Positions 10,976 to 21,666 of a stretch of DNA of 64,000 nucleotides are shown here, piece by piece (position 1 is the stretch's first letter; each line of letters opens with the position of its first letter). A model generated the notes under the pieces. That model was given only the letters and a program-made list of their open reading frames with translations, was not told where the DNA came from and did not search any database. The position numbers and the translations under genes are program-made. The stretch lies in NCBI GenBank assembly GCA_035578175.1, contig JAQMRL010000001.1:52537553-52601552 (forward strand), read 5' to 3'. Origin of the DNA: Catonia carolina. Its lineage: Eukaryota > Arthropoda > Insecta > Hemiptera > Achilidae.

Positions 10976-11384
10976 GAGGAGTTACCAGCTCGTTGTAATC
11001 CATAGGAGAAAATTTAGATGCTTATGTATTAGTTATAAGACGCACGACGATTTTCACGTTTTGTCTGCATGTCGATTTTCGCTCTTTACGACAGTATAAA
11101 ATTAGGATTTTAACTATTGATCTACGGCAGTCACTCTATATTTACTCCAAAGACGCAAATGGTAATTATTTACGTGTTCTTGTTTAACGCATGAGTAACA
11201 AAATTTTTCGAATTTCAGCTTTAGGAGCGAATCTTATCAAACAAAATTGTTAAGAGAGACAACCAATAACCGATACAATGAAAAAGAAAACGACTTTTTC
11301 AAACGTTTGATGTGATCGTTAGAAGATAGATTAACTAGACAGAAAAACTATGGAAACAAAAAAAACCATTTGGATAAGGTAACT
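10976..11384. other. Unassigned stretch
   Basis: No ORF or repeat copy recognised between the L1 fragment and the L4 tail. Confidence 0.45.
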
Positions 11385-11690
11385 TAGAGAAGACACGAAA
11401 GAACTGGAACTGACATTACAGGATTGAACAGAGACAACAGAGAAACTAAAATATTTGAAAGGTAAGAAAATACGAGTAAGATTTTCCAAGGGTAAAAAAA
11501 TCAGGATTGGTCAACAGGGTCTTCTCAAATGCAGTAAGAAGAGATCTAATAGGATGAAAATGTATTGGAAATTCAGCATGTCTAAAATTCTCAAATTTAA
11601 CAAAAACAAATCAAAGATCAATTTAAATGACAAAAAAAGATCAAATGAGGCTGTTAAAGAAGAAAAAAGAATTGAAGTACCTATATAAAT
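11385..11690 (+). pseudogene. Probable L4 LINE tail
   Basis: The plus strand reads LREDTKELELTLQD, then a Lys-rich stretch and KCSKKRSNRMKMYWK, which follows the order of the L4 C-terminal tail (EDL/ELxLT ... RMKxYWK). The ORF 11455-11688 is only part of it. The match is weak. Confidence 0.4.
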
Positions 11691-11701
11691 TAAGGACTAA
11701 T

Positions 11702-12170
11702 AAATAAGGTCTCTATTACACGGTTTCTTTATTCGTCGGGGAGGACTGTTCCGAAATTTCTTTGAAAGCATTAACGAATTTCTTTTTTGTCTTTAATTTG
11801 TATTACGGTACTGTACATTGAGCTGCCCAACTTCCGTATTTGATATTTAAATGGCGGTGGGGAATTTAACTTTAAGGAGAATAGGTACCCAGTGATACAT
11901 ACTCCGTTCAAAACTTCGGGTATTGTCCCGTTATTCAGACCAAGAGGTCTCTACTCTATTTTCGCGTTAAACAACGCACAGTTGGGAAGTTTCTTGTAGC
12001 TAGATCACGGGCTAGTTGGTTTGGATGGTCATCTAGTCTTTCGTGAAATGTACTATACAAGGACGCGGTTAGCTCCTTTACTGTAGGAATTTTGAAATCG
12101 TCGTGAAGGGTTTATTTAAACGAATTAATTAGCTTTTATGTCTGCCTAACTTACGGTGAAATTGTTGATA
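11702..12170 (-). pseudogene. Jockey-type LINE (J), 3' end with 3'UTR
   Basis: The minus strand reads (with frameshifts) NKPFTTISKFLQ, then a region aligning at the DNA level with the plus-strand copy at 40738-41225. Shared blocks include CACGACGATTTCAAAA, GACCATCCAAACCAACTAGC, GACCTCTTGGTCTGAATAA and the 3'UTR block CAGTACCGTAATACAAATTA. This shows it is the same J subfamily. Confidence 0.75.
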
Positions 12171-13585
12171 GAAATTTTTAGCGGCGTCTTCTACGAATAG
12201 TACTTCTAAGTCATTGTCAAGCATTTACATTTTTACATATCAAGAACGCTCAGTTATAAGTCGAAGAAATCTTGACTGAAGAGATTATAAATATTTCATA
12301 CTAACTTACTGATTTCGATTATACCATTTTCGGTATTAGGCATTTCAACAGGCCTGGAAAAATTATTAACAAATAAAGTTTTTAACCTCAATGAGAAAAA
12401 TAACGGTAAATAACTTTATTTTTGTTTGTTGATCAGAACGTCAACAAATAAACAGCTTAAAATTTAAAAAAATAGTTTTACATGTACTTAATTATGGTCT
12501 ACAATTACCTTAAACCAGGGTGTCAAAGAACATAACTAGTTGAACAACATAGATTGTTAAACTACTTTGGCTACCGTAACATGATCATATTACAAGAGAC
12601 AGTTAATATTCATGGTTACGTACTTAATAAAATTATTAAATAATTATTATAATAACCATAAACCAATAATAAAATATTATAAAATAGATGTAATTAATCT
12701 GTCAATAAAATCTACGCCGATTATGGTTTATTATAAAAAATGAATAAATATATGTAATAAAAATAATTATATGTAATTACTTTTTGATGTAAGTAGCTTG
12801 TAAATACTGTAGGGTACGTATCCAACATAGACCTATATTTTACAGCTTTCTGGTCTAATTAGTAACATAGTAAACGAACTGTCATCTAGTATTATGTATT
12901 TCTATAAGTATTTGATACTCATTAGAATGGTTTCTATTTATAATGTCTGCTATAAAACAGTAGATAAAGTTACACTATATTGGAATCAGTGCAGCATAGC
13001 CTATTTGTTACAATCGATAAACGAAGTGTTAAGCAAGACATACGGCGCCAAACCTGAATCGATATAATCGATATTACTTACATGATTTATCACCTGATCG
13101 ACCTGAATGTAGATGGTGACAAATTGGTACAAGAGTTACTAATTTATCCTGATACAAATTGTACCTTGTGGCTACACTAGTGAAAGAACTGAATGTATTA
13201 CGGATCATAGCACAATCAGATCGCTCCTTATAATTTAATTATAATTTTATGATAATTTTTAATTAAAATCTCTAACAAGTTATTTGTATTTAAGTTTTGC
13301 AAGTGCTAAACAACACTAAATTAAGAAAAAATAAAAGTATGACGAACATAGAAATACGGGAACAGATAATGGTCGATTACCAAAAACTAGAGTAGGTGCA
13401 TGAGTTCATATCAAGTAAACCTAAAACCTTAAAAACTTTAAATCAAAGGCATTTCTGCTATGTAGTTGACACACAAGCTGCACAATCTGCTCCCTTTACA
13501 CCTTAAAAATATACTAGATAAGGTATAAAAAAACAGTAACCACGTGATTAATGGAAGTAGGAAGAGAACAGTAATTACAATTCAT
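12171..13585. other. AT-rich stretch, nothing recognised
   Basis: Palindrome-rich AT sequence with no ORF, exon or family copy that I can support. Confidence 0.5.
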
Positions 13586-13600
13586 ATACGAGGTGTAGCT

Positions 13601-13841
13601 CGAATATTTTGGCCACGTGATGAGACACCCACGAAAATATAACCTTCTGCATCTAGTGATACAGGGTAAAATTGCCGGAGGGAGAGGACCGGGACGAAGA
13701 AGGACGTCTTGGCTACGAAACCTCCGAGAGTGGTACCACAAAACATCCACTGAGCTATACCGAGTTGCAGTGAATAAAGTGATGGTAGCCAATATGATTG
13801 CCAACGTCCGATAGTCGGGCATGGTACTTAAAAAAGAAGAG
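13601..13841 (+). mobile_element. 5'-truncated LINE L2 inserted in the mariner terminal repeat
   Basis: A 241-bp insert is flanked by the 15-bp duplication ATACGAGGTGTAGCT (13586-13600 and 13842-13856), which is the mariner terminus itself. It encodes the last residues of an L2 polymerase: EYFGHVMRHPRKYNLLHLV, GRGPGRRRTSWLRNLREW, TELYRVAVNKVMVANMIANV and stop, then an A/G-rich end. The open part is 13617-13814. The ORF is undamaged, so the insertion may be fairly young. Confidence 0.88.
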
Positions 13842-14059
13842 ATACGAGGTGTAGCTATTAAATAACGAGACTGAAATTGTAAAAAATTATATTTTTATTT
13901 TATACATAATCACTTATTGTCACCTTCAATATACACTCCTTCTCTATCCCTACAACGCTCCATGCGAATTTTCCATTGTTGGAAACAGTGCTGGAAGTCA
14001 TCTTCTGTCAGCTCCTTCAGGACACGTGCCGCTCAAAAATGTTTGAGATGAAGCATGCA

Positions 14060-14720
14060 AAAATGTTTGTACTGACCCGTTGTACGTGGTTGAAAATGAC
14101 CATAATTTTTTGGAAACGATAATAACATGTGACGAAACCGTGGTTTTTTACTTATGATCCGGGAACGAAGCGCCAATTCATGCACTGGAAGAAGAGCCGA
14201 ACTTCACCGAGAGCCAAAAAAGCTCGAATGAGCAAGTCAAAATTTAAAGCAATGATGATTGTTTTTTTTATATCCATGGGATTGTATACCTTCACTGGGT
14301 TCCTGAAGGTCAAACAATTAATCAATATTACTACCTTGAGGTACTTTCTAAACTACGTCAAAGAGTAAGGAAAACTTCCCCGAAATGTGGAAGGACAAAT
14401 CATGGGTTCTCCACCAAGACAATGCGCCAGCTCATTCCACGTTATCTGTCAAGAGGTTCCTAGCCATATACATCTCAGTGTTAGAACATCCACCTTATTC
14501 CCCAGATCTTGCACCATGTGACTTCTACCTGTTCCCTAAGGTAAAACCTGCATTAAAAGGAACAAGATTTGAGTCTGTGGAAGCTGTAAAAGAGAAAGCG
14601 TTACGTGTCCTGAAGGAGCTGACAGAAGATGACTTCCAGCACTGTTTCCAACAATGGACAATTCGCAAGGAGCGTTGTAGGGATAGAGAAGGAGTGTATA
14701 TTGAAGGTGACAATAAGTGA
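14060..14720 (+). pseudogene. Mariner transposase, catalytic domain remnant
   Basis: It encodes roughly the C-terminal 60% of a mariner transposase, the enzyme that cuts and pastes the element at TA sites. The first catalytic Asp is in ITCDE (about 14120-14135), followed by a frameshift to FTYDPGTKRQFMHWKK (14129-14368). A second open piece (14385-14720) has WVLHQDNAPAHS with the second Asp and PYSPDLAPCDFYLF with the third. Only 33 residues separate these two Asp residues instead of the 34 usual for the mariner family, so a codon has been lost. The end reads CRDREGVYIEGDNK. The N-terminal helix-turn-helix region is absent. Not functional. Confidence 0.88.
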
Positions 14721-14783
14721 TTATGTATAAAATTAAAATTAAATTGTTTCGCCAGTCTCGTTATTTAATAGCCACACCTCGTA

Positions 14784-16163
14784 AATTTAGTAACCGCCTT
14801 TTCAAATGGGCACAAACATTTTAGATAAGAACGAGCGATTCGTTAATAGTACCTGCATACCTTACGGGTAACCTTCTTGAACAGCCTGTTTGTTCAGTTA
14901 ATTACTATTAAGGCATATGATAAAAAAATAATTGACAAAATTACGTAATTTTTATATTACTTTGAAGAAATTATGTAATCAGTCATCCATCCATCTTACA
15001 AGGTACAACGTTTGAAAATAATGATAATGTACAATATTTCACACTTCATTAATTAAATCTACAGGTCTGTACTTTAATTAATTCCTACAAAATCTTCATT
15101 ACTTTTTTCATCAATCATATTTAACCTTAATTGTTCTTTACACAAAATTCCACACAGTAATAAAAAATGTATATTTTTTTCAAAGCAATTGCTCACTTGG
15201 CATATTTTATATAATAACAATACGTGAAAAGGTTCAAGATTATAAACTTATGTTTTACCACTAGGATTTCAAAGTCTAAACAAACACCGACAGAAGAATA
15301 CCTTGTTTATTTTCACTTTCATTTATGTACTTTTTGTTTGTTAATATTTTTTATGTAGTTGTAACATAAATAGTTCCCATGTGCTAAAATGTCTTTTTAT
15401 TACATAATTCATTAATAAACACATATATAATAAAATTAAAATAAAAAAAATAGCCTAAACCCAAGTTACTACTACTATAACTATACCGCAAAATATTTTT
15501 AAATAGCCACTTAAACACTAGGAATGTCTGATGTAACAATTCACACATTAATTTTTTATGACCTAAATTTATATACTAAATCCAACTCGGTAATAATCCA
15601 AATTACCAAAATTATACGACGCCGAAAAGGAAAGTGGCTAATTCTTTATTTACATAGGTTGTAGTTTAAGATTTGGGACAAAAGTTCAAGTTTTTAACAA
15701 AACTAATTAGTACACAACACATTTTTTTGTAATGTACCTGTTTCATTTTCGAATTGTTATCGAATTATTTTCTTCTGAATAATTATTTTTTAAAAGATAT
15801 TATATTATCGTATCTGTCATGTTCATTGTCATCTTCAGCTTGAACTACTTCATGTTTCAAAATATTAATGCACAATTCAGAGTCAAACTTAGTTTTATCT
15901 TTTGTTTAGAGTTTAGTCTTTTTTTTAAATACACTACTGAGTGTGATTTATATTTTCTTGCTAAGAACGTTTATAATCTTTGCTTTAAGTTTATATTTAC
16001 ATTGAAAAAACTGATTTCAAAAGAATTATATTTTGTTAAAAAAACTATCACTGTTAATATCAAAGCATTTACTGTACAACTAACGTAAGAATCTTACTTG
16101 GGAATAAAAAATATTGTTTATTTCTGTTTTGGTTTCTCTAAATTTTTTTCTTTTTTTTAATTA
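14784..16163. other. AT-rich stretch, nothing recognised
   Basis: The 89-codon ORF at 15819-16088 is Phe/Leu/Lys-rich with no recognisable motif and looks like chance in AT-rich DNA. Confidence 0.5.
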
Positions 16164-16230
16164 TTTAACGTCACATCAACTACAACGGTCATTAGCGACG
16201 ACGTTGGGGTGGAACTGTTTACAATGGAGG
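16164..16230 (-). repeat. S1 SINE, 3' body fragment
   Basis: GTCACATCAACTACAACGG, TCATTAGCGACGACGTTGG and the following GGAACTGTTTACAATGGAGG match the body of the full S1 copy at 55198-55391 in reverse orientation. The tRNA head is missing. Confidence 0.65.
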
Positions 16231-16377
16231 ATGAAATTAAATTTCTCTAAATTTCTCTGTTTACAATGAGGATTAAATGAATTAATCTGTTTAAATTAAA
16301 TTAATGTTTAGATTAAAATTAAATCTGTTTAAATGAACTGTTTACAATGGAGGATGAAATTAAATTTCTCTAAATTT
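16213..16377. repeat. 42-bp direct repeat with 123-bp spacing
   Basis: An identical 42-bp block beginning AACTGTTTACAATGGAGG occurs at 16213-16254 and 16336-16377. A shortened version, CTGTTTACAATGAGGATTAA, lies between them at about 16257-16276. It looks like a local tandem duplication at the edge of the S1 fragment. Confidence 0.75.
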
Positions 16378-17369
16378 AAATTTTTTTAAATTTCTCTAAA
16401 TTTTGCAGGTAGGAAATTATAGTAAATACAACTTCTAGGGTATGTAATTGATTAACAACGGAATATGTTTAACTAAATTTGAATGGTTTTTTTCGTATAG
16501 TAATTGTAATCTACCTAGTGCCACCCATAAATACATAGGGAATTTGTCTTATATTCAGAAATAATCGCGTAAACCAAACAAATTTTTAACTTGTTAATAT
16601 TGATTAGAACACAGAGTAATAATGATCACACTCTTAAATGCTTTAAAAAGAACCTCAAAACCTTTGAACACTATTTGCTGACAATTTCATGCTCGGTAAA
16701 ATGAATTACCATAAAAACGAAACTTATTGTGTTTTAATATTTAATAACTTGTACAACGTCCACACATTTAAGCCATTAATTTGTTAGACAACAGTGAAGA
16801 AATTCAACAATTACGACGACTTCATCCTAATGGAATTTTTTAGACAATTTAGACTATTAACGTGTAAACAGTTCACAGAATAGAGAGCGTTTTGCAGAAT
16901 TACATTAATATTGCACTACATTGTTATTCCTTTCGTTAAGTTAAACATCAATCAAAACTGGACAGGTATATTATTATAACATTATTACGAGTAAGCGACT
17001 TAATTACATTTAACATGAAACTTATTTACTTTCGTTAGCTTAACGTGGAACAAATGCAGAGTACTTTTACTTTTGCTTTATTCTGCCTCACGGCTAAAAT
17101 CGCACGTAACTGTAATTAGGCCTACAATGTCCCTTACATCATTTCGTCATTAACGTGGTTACGTCAGTAAAATTAACTTAACTACTAATGGATCTAAAAT
17201 GTTTAGCATGTAAACTAAACTGTACACCGCGTCCCGAGTTCATTTCCATACAATGATTAAGTTCTGTCAATTGAGACAAGAATATATTATTATCTATTTT
17301 ATCAAAAGGTTACTATGATTATTTTTAGGCAAATAAGAAACACAGAAACTTCTTGCAAAGTTTACAGCA
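16378..17369. other. AT-rich stretch, nothing recognised
   Basis: No supported features apart from a TAGGCCTA at 17117-17124. Confidence 0.5.
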
Positions 17370-17640
17370 AACTACATTCTCTTCTTCTTGTCGTGCCTAT
17401 CCGGTTCGTATGTTGGTGATCATCGTGGCTATTTTGACCTTATTAGTCGCAATCCGGAATAATTCCGTGGAGTTCTTACCGAACCAAATCCTCATTTTGA
17501 TTTCTCATAATATGACCGAGGTACTTCAGCTTACGGCACTTAACAATTTTGACCAATTCCAGACCCTTGTTCATTCTCAGCAAAACTTCAATATTAGTAA
17601 TTTTTTTGCTTCTGCAAAACGTAGCTATGCAAGCTACAAA
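17370..17640 (-). pseudogene. LINE fragment L2, second copy with internal deletion
   Basis: The minus strand reads RMNKGLELVKIVKCRKLKYL, GHIMRNQNE, then jumps (about 100 bp missing) to LVR, and WFGKNSTELFRIATNKVK, IATMITNIRTG and stop, then a GAAGAAG tail. It matches the L2 fragment at 13601-13841 (TELYRVAVNKVMVANMIANV). The plus-strand ORF 17353-17652 is its shadow. Confidence 0.8.
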
Positions 17641-20089
17641 AGCAGTGATTAAGATGTTTTAAACAATTATTGACAATTACAAAAATTATCATTATTTTCA
17701 GATTAATTTTATTAATTAAGTTTGAGTGACGTGAAAACGAAGTGTGAAGACAAACGAAGTTTTCTGTTGGGTTGTTTCTTAAGTTTGCATCAAGAAAGAA
17801 CAAACGAACCGATATTAGTTTAATCTTTGAGGACGAGTTAAATTAATTATCAAAAAACTTGAACCTTCTGGTTGAAAATTTATTTTTTTAGCAATTACTT
17901 TTTTTTTTACCTCGTATACAGCCAATTTTAGACCACGTGAAGTGAGTTTAGACGTTTCTGGAAGCTCTATTTGCAGTCCATATTCTCAGCATTTGCTCAC
18001 TGTAGGCTTATTTATTTTCTTCTGTCAACCCGGTGTTCTGTTTCTGCGCTTCACAGTAGCTCTTTAAGTCCGTGATTAGTTGTCTGAATTTTACTCAGTT
18101 CATTAAGTTTTCTCGATTTATTCCGGTTTTCTCAATACTCTTTCTGACTTTAAACCATTTTAGTAACTCCTTATATTTAAAAATAAATATTTAAAAATAA
18201 ATATTTAAAAACCATTACAGAACAAAATTAAAGTCCATTAAATTTTCTAGGATTTACTCATGTAAAATGTTTTATATTATCGTTGCAAATTTAATATTAA
18301 TACTTCTGTTACTAATAATAACTACCCTGGACTTTCATTAATAATTCCGCGCCGAGCACGTATATAACACTACATTAATGTATTAAAAAATATATTTACA
18401 TATTAGACTTCGTATCTAATATCATTCAACAACTCACAACTTCAAGCTCTACTTTTTATAGTTTAAACGACAGAAGGATGACAGCCATTGCACCCTCCCA
18501 AGTTAACGTTTAAGTTAGTTTTTGAATACTTAAGTACTACAGTTTTACAAAGAATAACAAATGAACGTTAAGGTGGCAAGCAAAAAAGTACAGGTGATTC
18601 AGATATCTTTATGCTGACCAAACTGACCAACTTGGAAGAATGAGGGGGCGGTGTTAGACAAGTTAAGTGAGAAGAATGGGTGTGGGAACGATAACTTGAT
18701 GGACTGCGGTAACCCCCAACGCCGTAAATGACGCAATAGGAAGGGACAAAGAAGTTTGTCAAAAACAGTAGGTCACAGAATAAAGAATGAAAAATACTTC
18801 TTTACTAAAATCCTAAACTATTTAAGTATGAATACGAATAAAATTATTTACCAAAAATACAACTTGAAATTCACATTATATCCTGCAAGTATTCAACGTA
18901 ATTTTTTACTTGAAATTAAAAGGAAAAGTCCTTTTAAAATTCTGATAATTTGACCAATTTTGAGAGGCTATTGTTTTGTAAAATAATTATCAAATAAATA
19001 TTAAGTAAGAACATGTAAGTCAACATGAATCAACAATTTTAATCACTACACTCACTAATCAACAACGAGCGAAATAGGTGAGAGTTTTAGGAATGTTTTC
19101 AGTGATAAAATAACAATAACAATTCAAATAAAATAAAATTTCCATTGTTATTACAGTAAGGATAAAGAATATAGGCAACATAATAAATATTTACATACAT
19201 TTCAAATTTATTTTATTTCATTTCAAGGAGATGGTATAAATTTCAGGTGAAAGTTTAAAAAAGATAAGAGAATACAACTATTATAAACTTTTGTAAATGC
19301 ATTCACAAAACTTCCCACACATTCAAACCGAGTTTTGTTTCTCTTCTACATTTGCATTGAACAAGATCTTAAGGTATATGAATATTGTGCAGGTTTTAGC
19401 TGAGGCAGTATATGAATATATGCCTCTGGCATTCATCAAACGCCTTTTTGTTGGCTTACAAATATTTTCTTTATTCAATACACATTTTTTGCGATGATAT
19501 GATATCATACGCCCATGTCTGCTATAATAATAATAATAATACAAAAGGATTAGCATTATAGTGATCATGCTAAAGGGTTTTTAATGATAATGCTTACGGC
19601 TCTTTAATGCTACAATTGCATTACATTAATAGGCAAGAGTTATAATGAATTGAATTTATTAAACAATTAAAAAGTGTAATTCAATAAACAAAATGAAAGA
19701 AAAAGAGACACATATAGTATTTAATTAAATTTATTCGTACACTACACCTGATTCACTGCCGATACACTTATGTATTAAATAAAATATAGCCCGGTGTATA
19801 TTTCTAAGGGAATGCAAATGCTAATATTTTACGAATTATATTAATTTTTAATTTACATTATTGAATTTCGAACTGCATTGATCTAATACGCAAGATATTC
19901 ACTCCCACGCATAATAATGTATTTGCATACATAATCTGAAAGATCCTTTAAAATCCATACCTATCATTCGAATAATATACATAATTTGTATCGGTTTCTT
20001 AAGCAAAATTTGTTTTTCTATTCATGCAAATCTTTCTTTATGCAAAAAAATTAATCAAACTTCATTGCTAACAAACTACATTTAATTTT
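17641..20089. other. Largely featureless AT-rich stretch
   Basis: A GC-richer patch at about 18560-18765 carries a 64-codon minus-strand ORF with no recognisable motif. Other ORFs are short. Nothing else is supported. Confidence 0.45.
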
Positions 20090-20620
20090 TTTTTTTTATT
20101 AACAAAACTATCTATAAAATTATTTAATATAAAAAGGTATCTCCCAGTTCAGTTACTTTAAAAATAAGTAACTACTGCTCAATGTTTGATATATAGTCTA
20201 TTACAAATAAAAAATTAAATTATTAAAACAAAGGTTATAATTTATTTACTAAACAAATAAGTCCAATGGGTGTCTCAGTTTGAATTTCCGTATTGTAGGC
20301 CTACCACTGTTGTCAGATAAATTTATGGCTAAATAATTTTCGTGAGATTTAAATTTTTCGAATGTTTAACTAAATTTTGAAATTTCTTCTTTGACTGTTT
20401 AAATAACATTACATTTGTGAATGTGGTTGTTCATCATGAATCAGGTCGTAGCTGAGCTCTGAGAACATTTGACTGAAAACGCAGAATAATCTGAATATTT
20501 GAGTAACTAAATGCGCCCCATAACTGGATACTGTGGATCTAGACTGGTTTGAAAACGGTTTTGCACATCACGAGTTTGTTCTGAAGTGTCAATTTTAAAA
20601 ATTAAGCAAATTATAATTGT
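20090..20620 (+). repeat. Dispersed repeat R3, copy 1
   Basis: R3 was recognised by similarity to 57560-58120. Shared landmarks are GGTATCTCCCAGTT, AAATAAGTAACTACTG, ATTTACTAAACAAATAAGTC, GGGTGTCTCAGTT, GAATGTGGTTGTTCAT, GCTGAGCTCTGAG, AAACGCAGAATAATC and AACTGGATACTG. Partial copies lie at 53150-53680 and 29140-29260. No coding capacity or terminal repeats were seen. Confidence 0.65.
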
Positions 20621-20838
20621 AAAATTATTTCATTTTCAAAGAGAAAGACGTTGAAATAAAATATAATAAGTACGACAATAAACTTCATATTTGACTCAAA
20701 AGTAAGAACTATCGAATAGAATTGACATTGAAATAGAAATACAATATTTATATGAATATATAAACATCATAAAACTGATCCTCAAAAGGTACCACGGTTT
20801 TATTTCTTCTTCTTCTTCTTTCTCTCTCCCCATGTGCC

Positions 20839-21666
20839 TTACAGCGTCGGGGTAGTCTCGGACAACTTCCTCCATTGTACTCTATCCGCCGCCAATCGTC
20901 TCATTTGCCCTAGGGCCATGCCTCTTTCCTCTCCCAATCTTCGTATGTGCTCATCATATGAGTATCGTGGACGTCCTCTTTTCCTACTCCCGCCAACGAT
21001 TACGTTTGCATACTGCTTGGCTTTCCTTTCGTCATCCATTCTTTGTATGTGACCCCACCATCCCAATTGTTTTCTATCTATTACTTCCTTCACATCCTTC
21101 ATTCCTATTTCCTCCCTGATTCTTTCACTTCTTACTCTATCTCTCAATGTCTTCCCAGCTGTCCTTCTATGGCACTTCATTGCAACTGCCCTGATTCTGC
21201 TCATTTGTTGTTGCTTCAAGGGCCAGCTTTCTGCACCATACAGGACTATTGGTTCAATAATACTTTTATAGACCCTGTTTTTTACTGTGGCACCCACTTC
21301 TTTTTTTCCAAAAATACAATTTCTGGTTGCATAGAAGGCCCGACTAGCTTTAGAGATTCTATTTCTTAGTTCATCATCTATTTTCCCATCGTCCCTTACT
21401 ACTGTACCCAGATACTCATATGACCTCACCTGTTCCATTACCTGTCCTTCCACATCCATCCTAATTCTTTCACCTTCCAAGCCATTAACCACCATCACTT
21501 TACTCTTATTGATATTCAGTGTCATGCCTTTCCTTTTAATCTCTTCATTCCATTCAATTACTGCAGTTTGAAGCTTTCTTTCAGAGTCAGCAATAAGAAC
21601 TATGTCATCTGCAAATAACAAAGCTTGAGCAAATATGGGCCTCAAGTTCCAACGTCCCACCATCAT
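20839..21666 (-). CDS. RTE LINE ORF, second part: reverse transcriptase C-terminal region
   Basis: This 275-residue frame continues the previous one after the frameshift. Adding one base near 21666 would restore a product of about 1000 residues. It begins with NLRPIFAQALLFADDIVLIA, where Asp20-Asp21 are the polymerase active-site pair, followed by MTLNINKSKVMVV, YEYLGTVVRDDG (84-94), VLYGAESW (141-148), the family tail GWWGHIQRMDDERKAKQY (202-219) and RKRGRPRYSYDEHIRRL, ending LSETTPTL. All RT motifs look intact. Either the copy recently died or the frameshift is a sequencing error. In a eukaryote the two frames are not separate genes; they are one broken ORF. Confidence 0.9.
   Translation of the reverse strand: MMVGRWNLRPIFAQALLFADDIVLIADSERKLQTAVIEWNEEIKRKGMTLNINKSKVMVVNGLEGERIRMDVEGQVMEQVRSYEYLGTVVRDDGKIDDELRNRISKASRAFYATRNCIFGKKEVGATVKNRVYKSIIEPIVLYGAESWPLKQQQMSRIRAVAMKCHRRTAGKTLRDRVRSERIREEIGMKDVKEVIDRKQLGWWGHIQRMDDERKAKQYANVIVGGSRKRGRPRYSYDEHIRRLGEERGMALGQMRRLAADRVQWRKLSETTPTL

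Larger units (their letters stand above)
13587..14783 (+). mobile_element. Rearranged mariner element with its left end duplicated from its right end
   Basis: TA at 13587-13588 and TA at 14782-14783 bound the element. Without the later LINE (13601-13841), the left end reads TACGAGGTGTAGCT then ATTAAATAACGAGACTG and pairs with the right end with one mismatch over 31 nt. The inverted similarity continues inward for about 185 bp (13843-14027 against 14603-14783), covering the transposase C-terminal codons. So the left end is an inverted copy of the 3' end, and the original 5' end with the DNA-binding domain is missing. Between the arms lies a decayed mariner transposase. Confidence 0.85.

Noticed and set aside
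14525..14713. 62-codon minus-strand ORF
   Set aside because: Shadow of the mariner transposase frame.
17353..17652. 99-codon plus-strand ORF
   Set aside because: Antisense to the L2 LINE tail.
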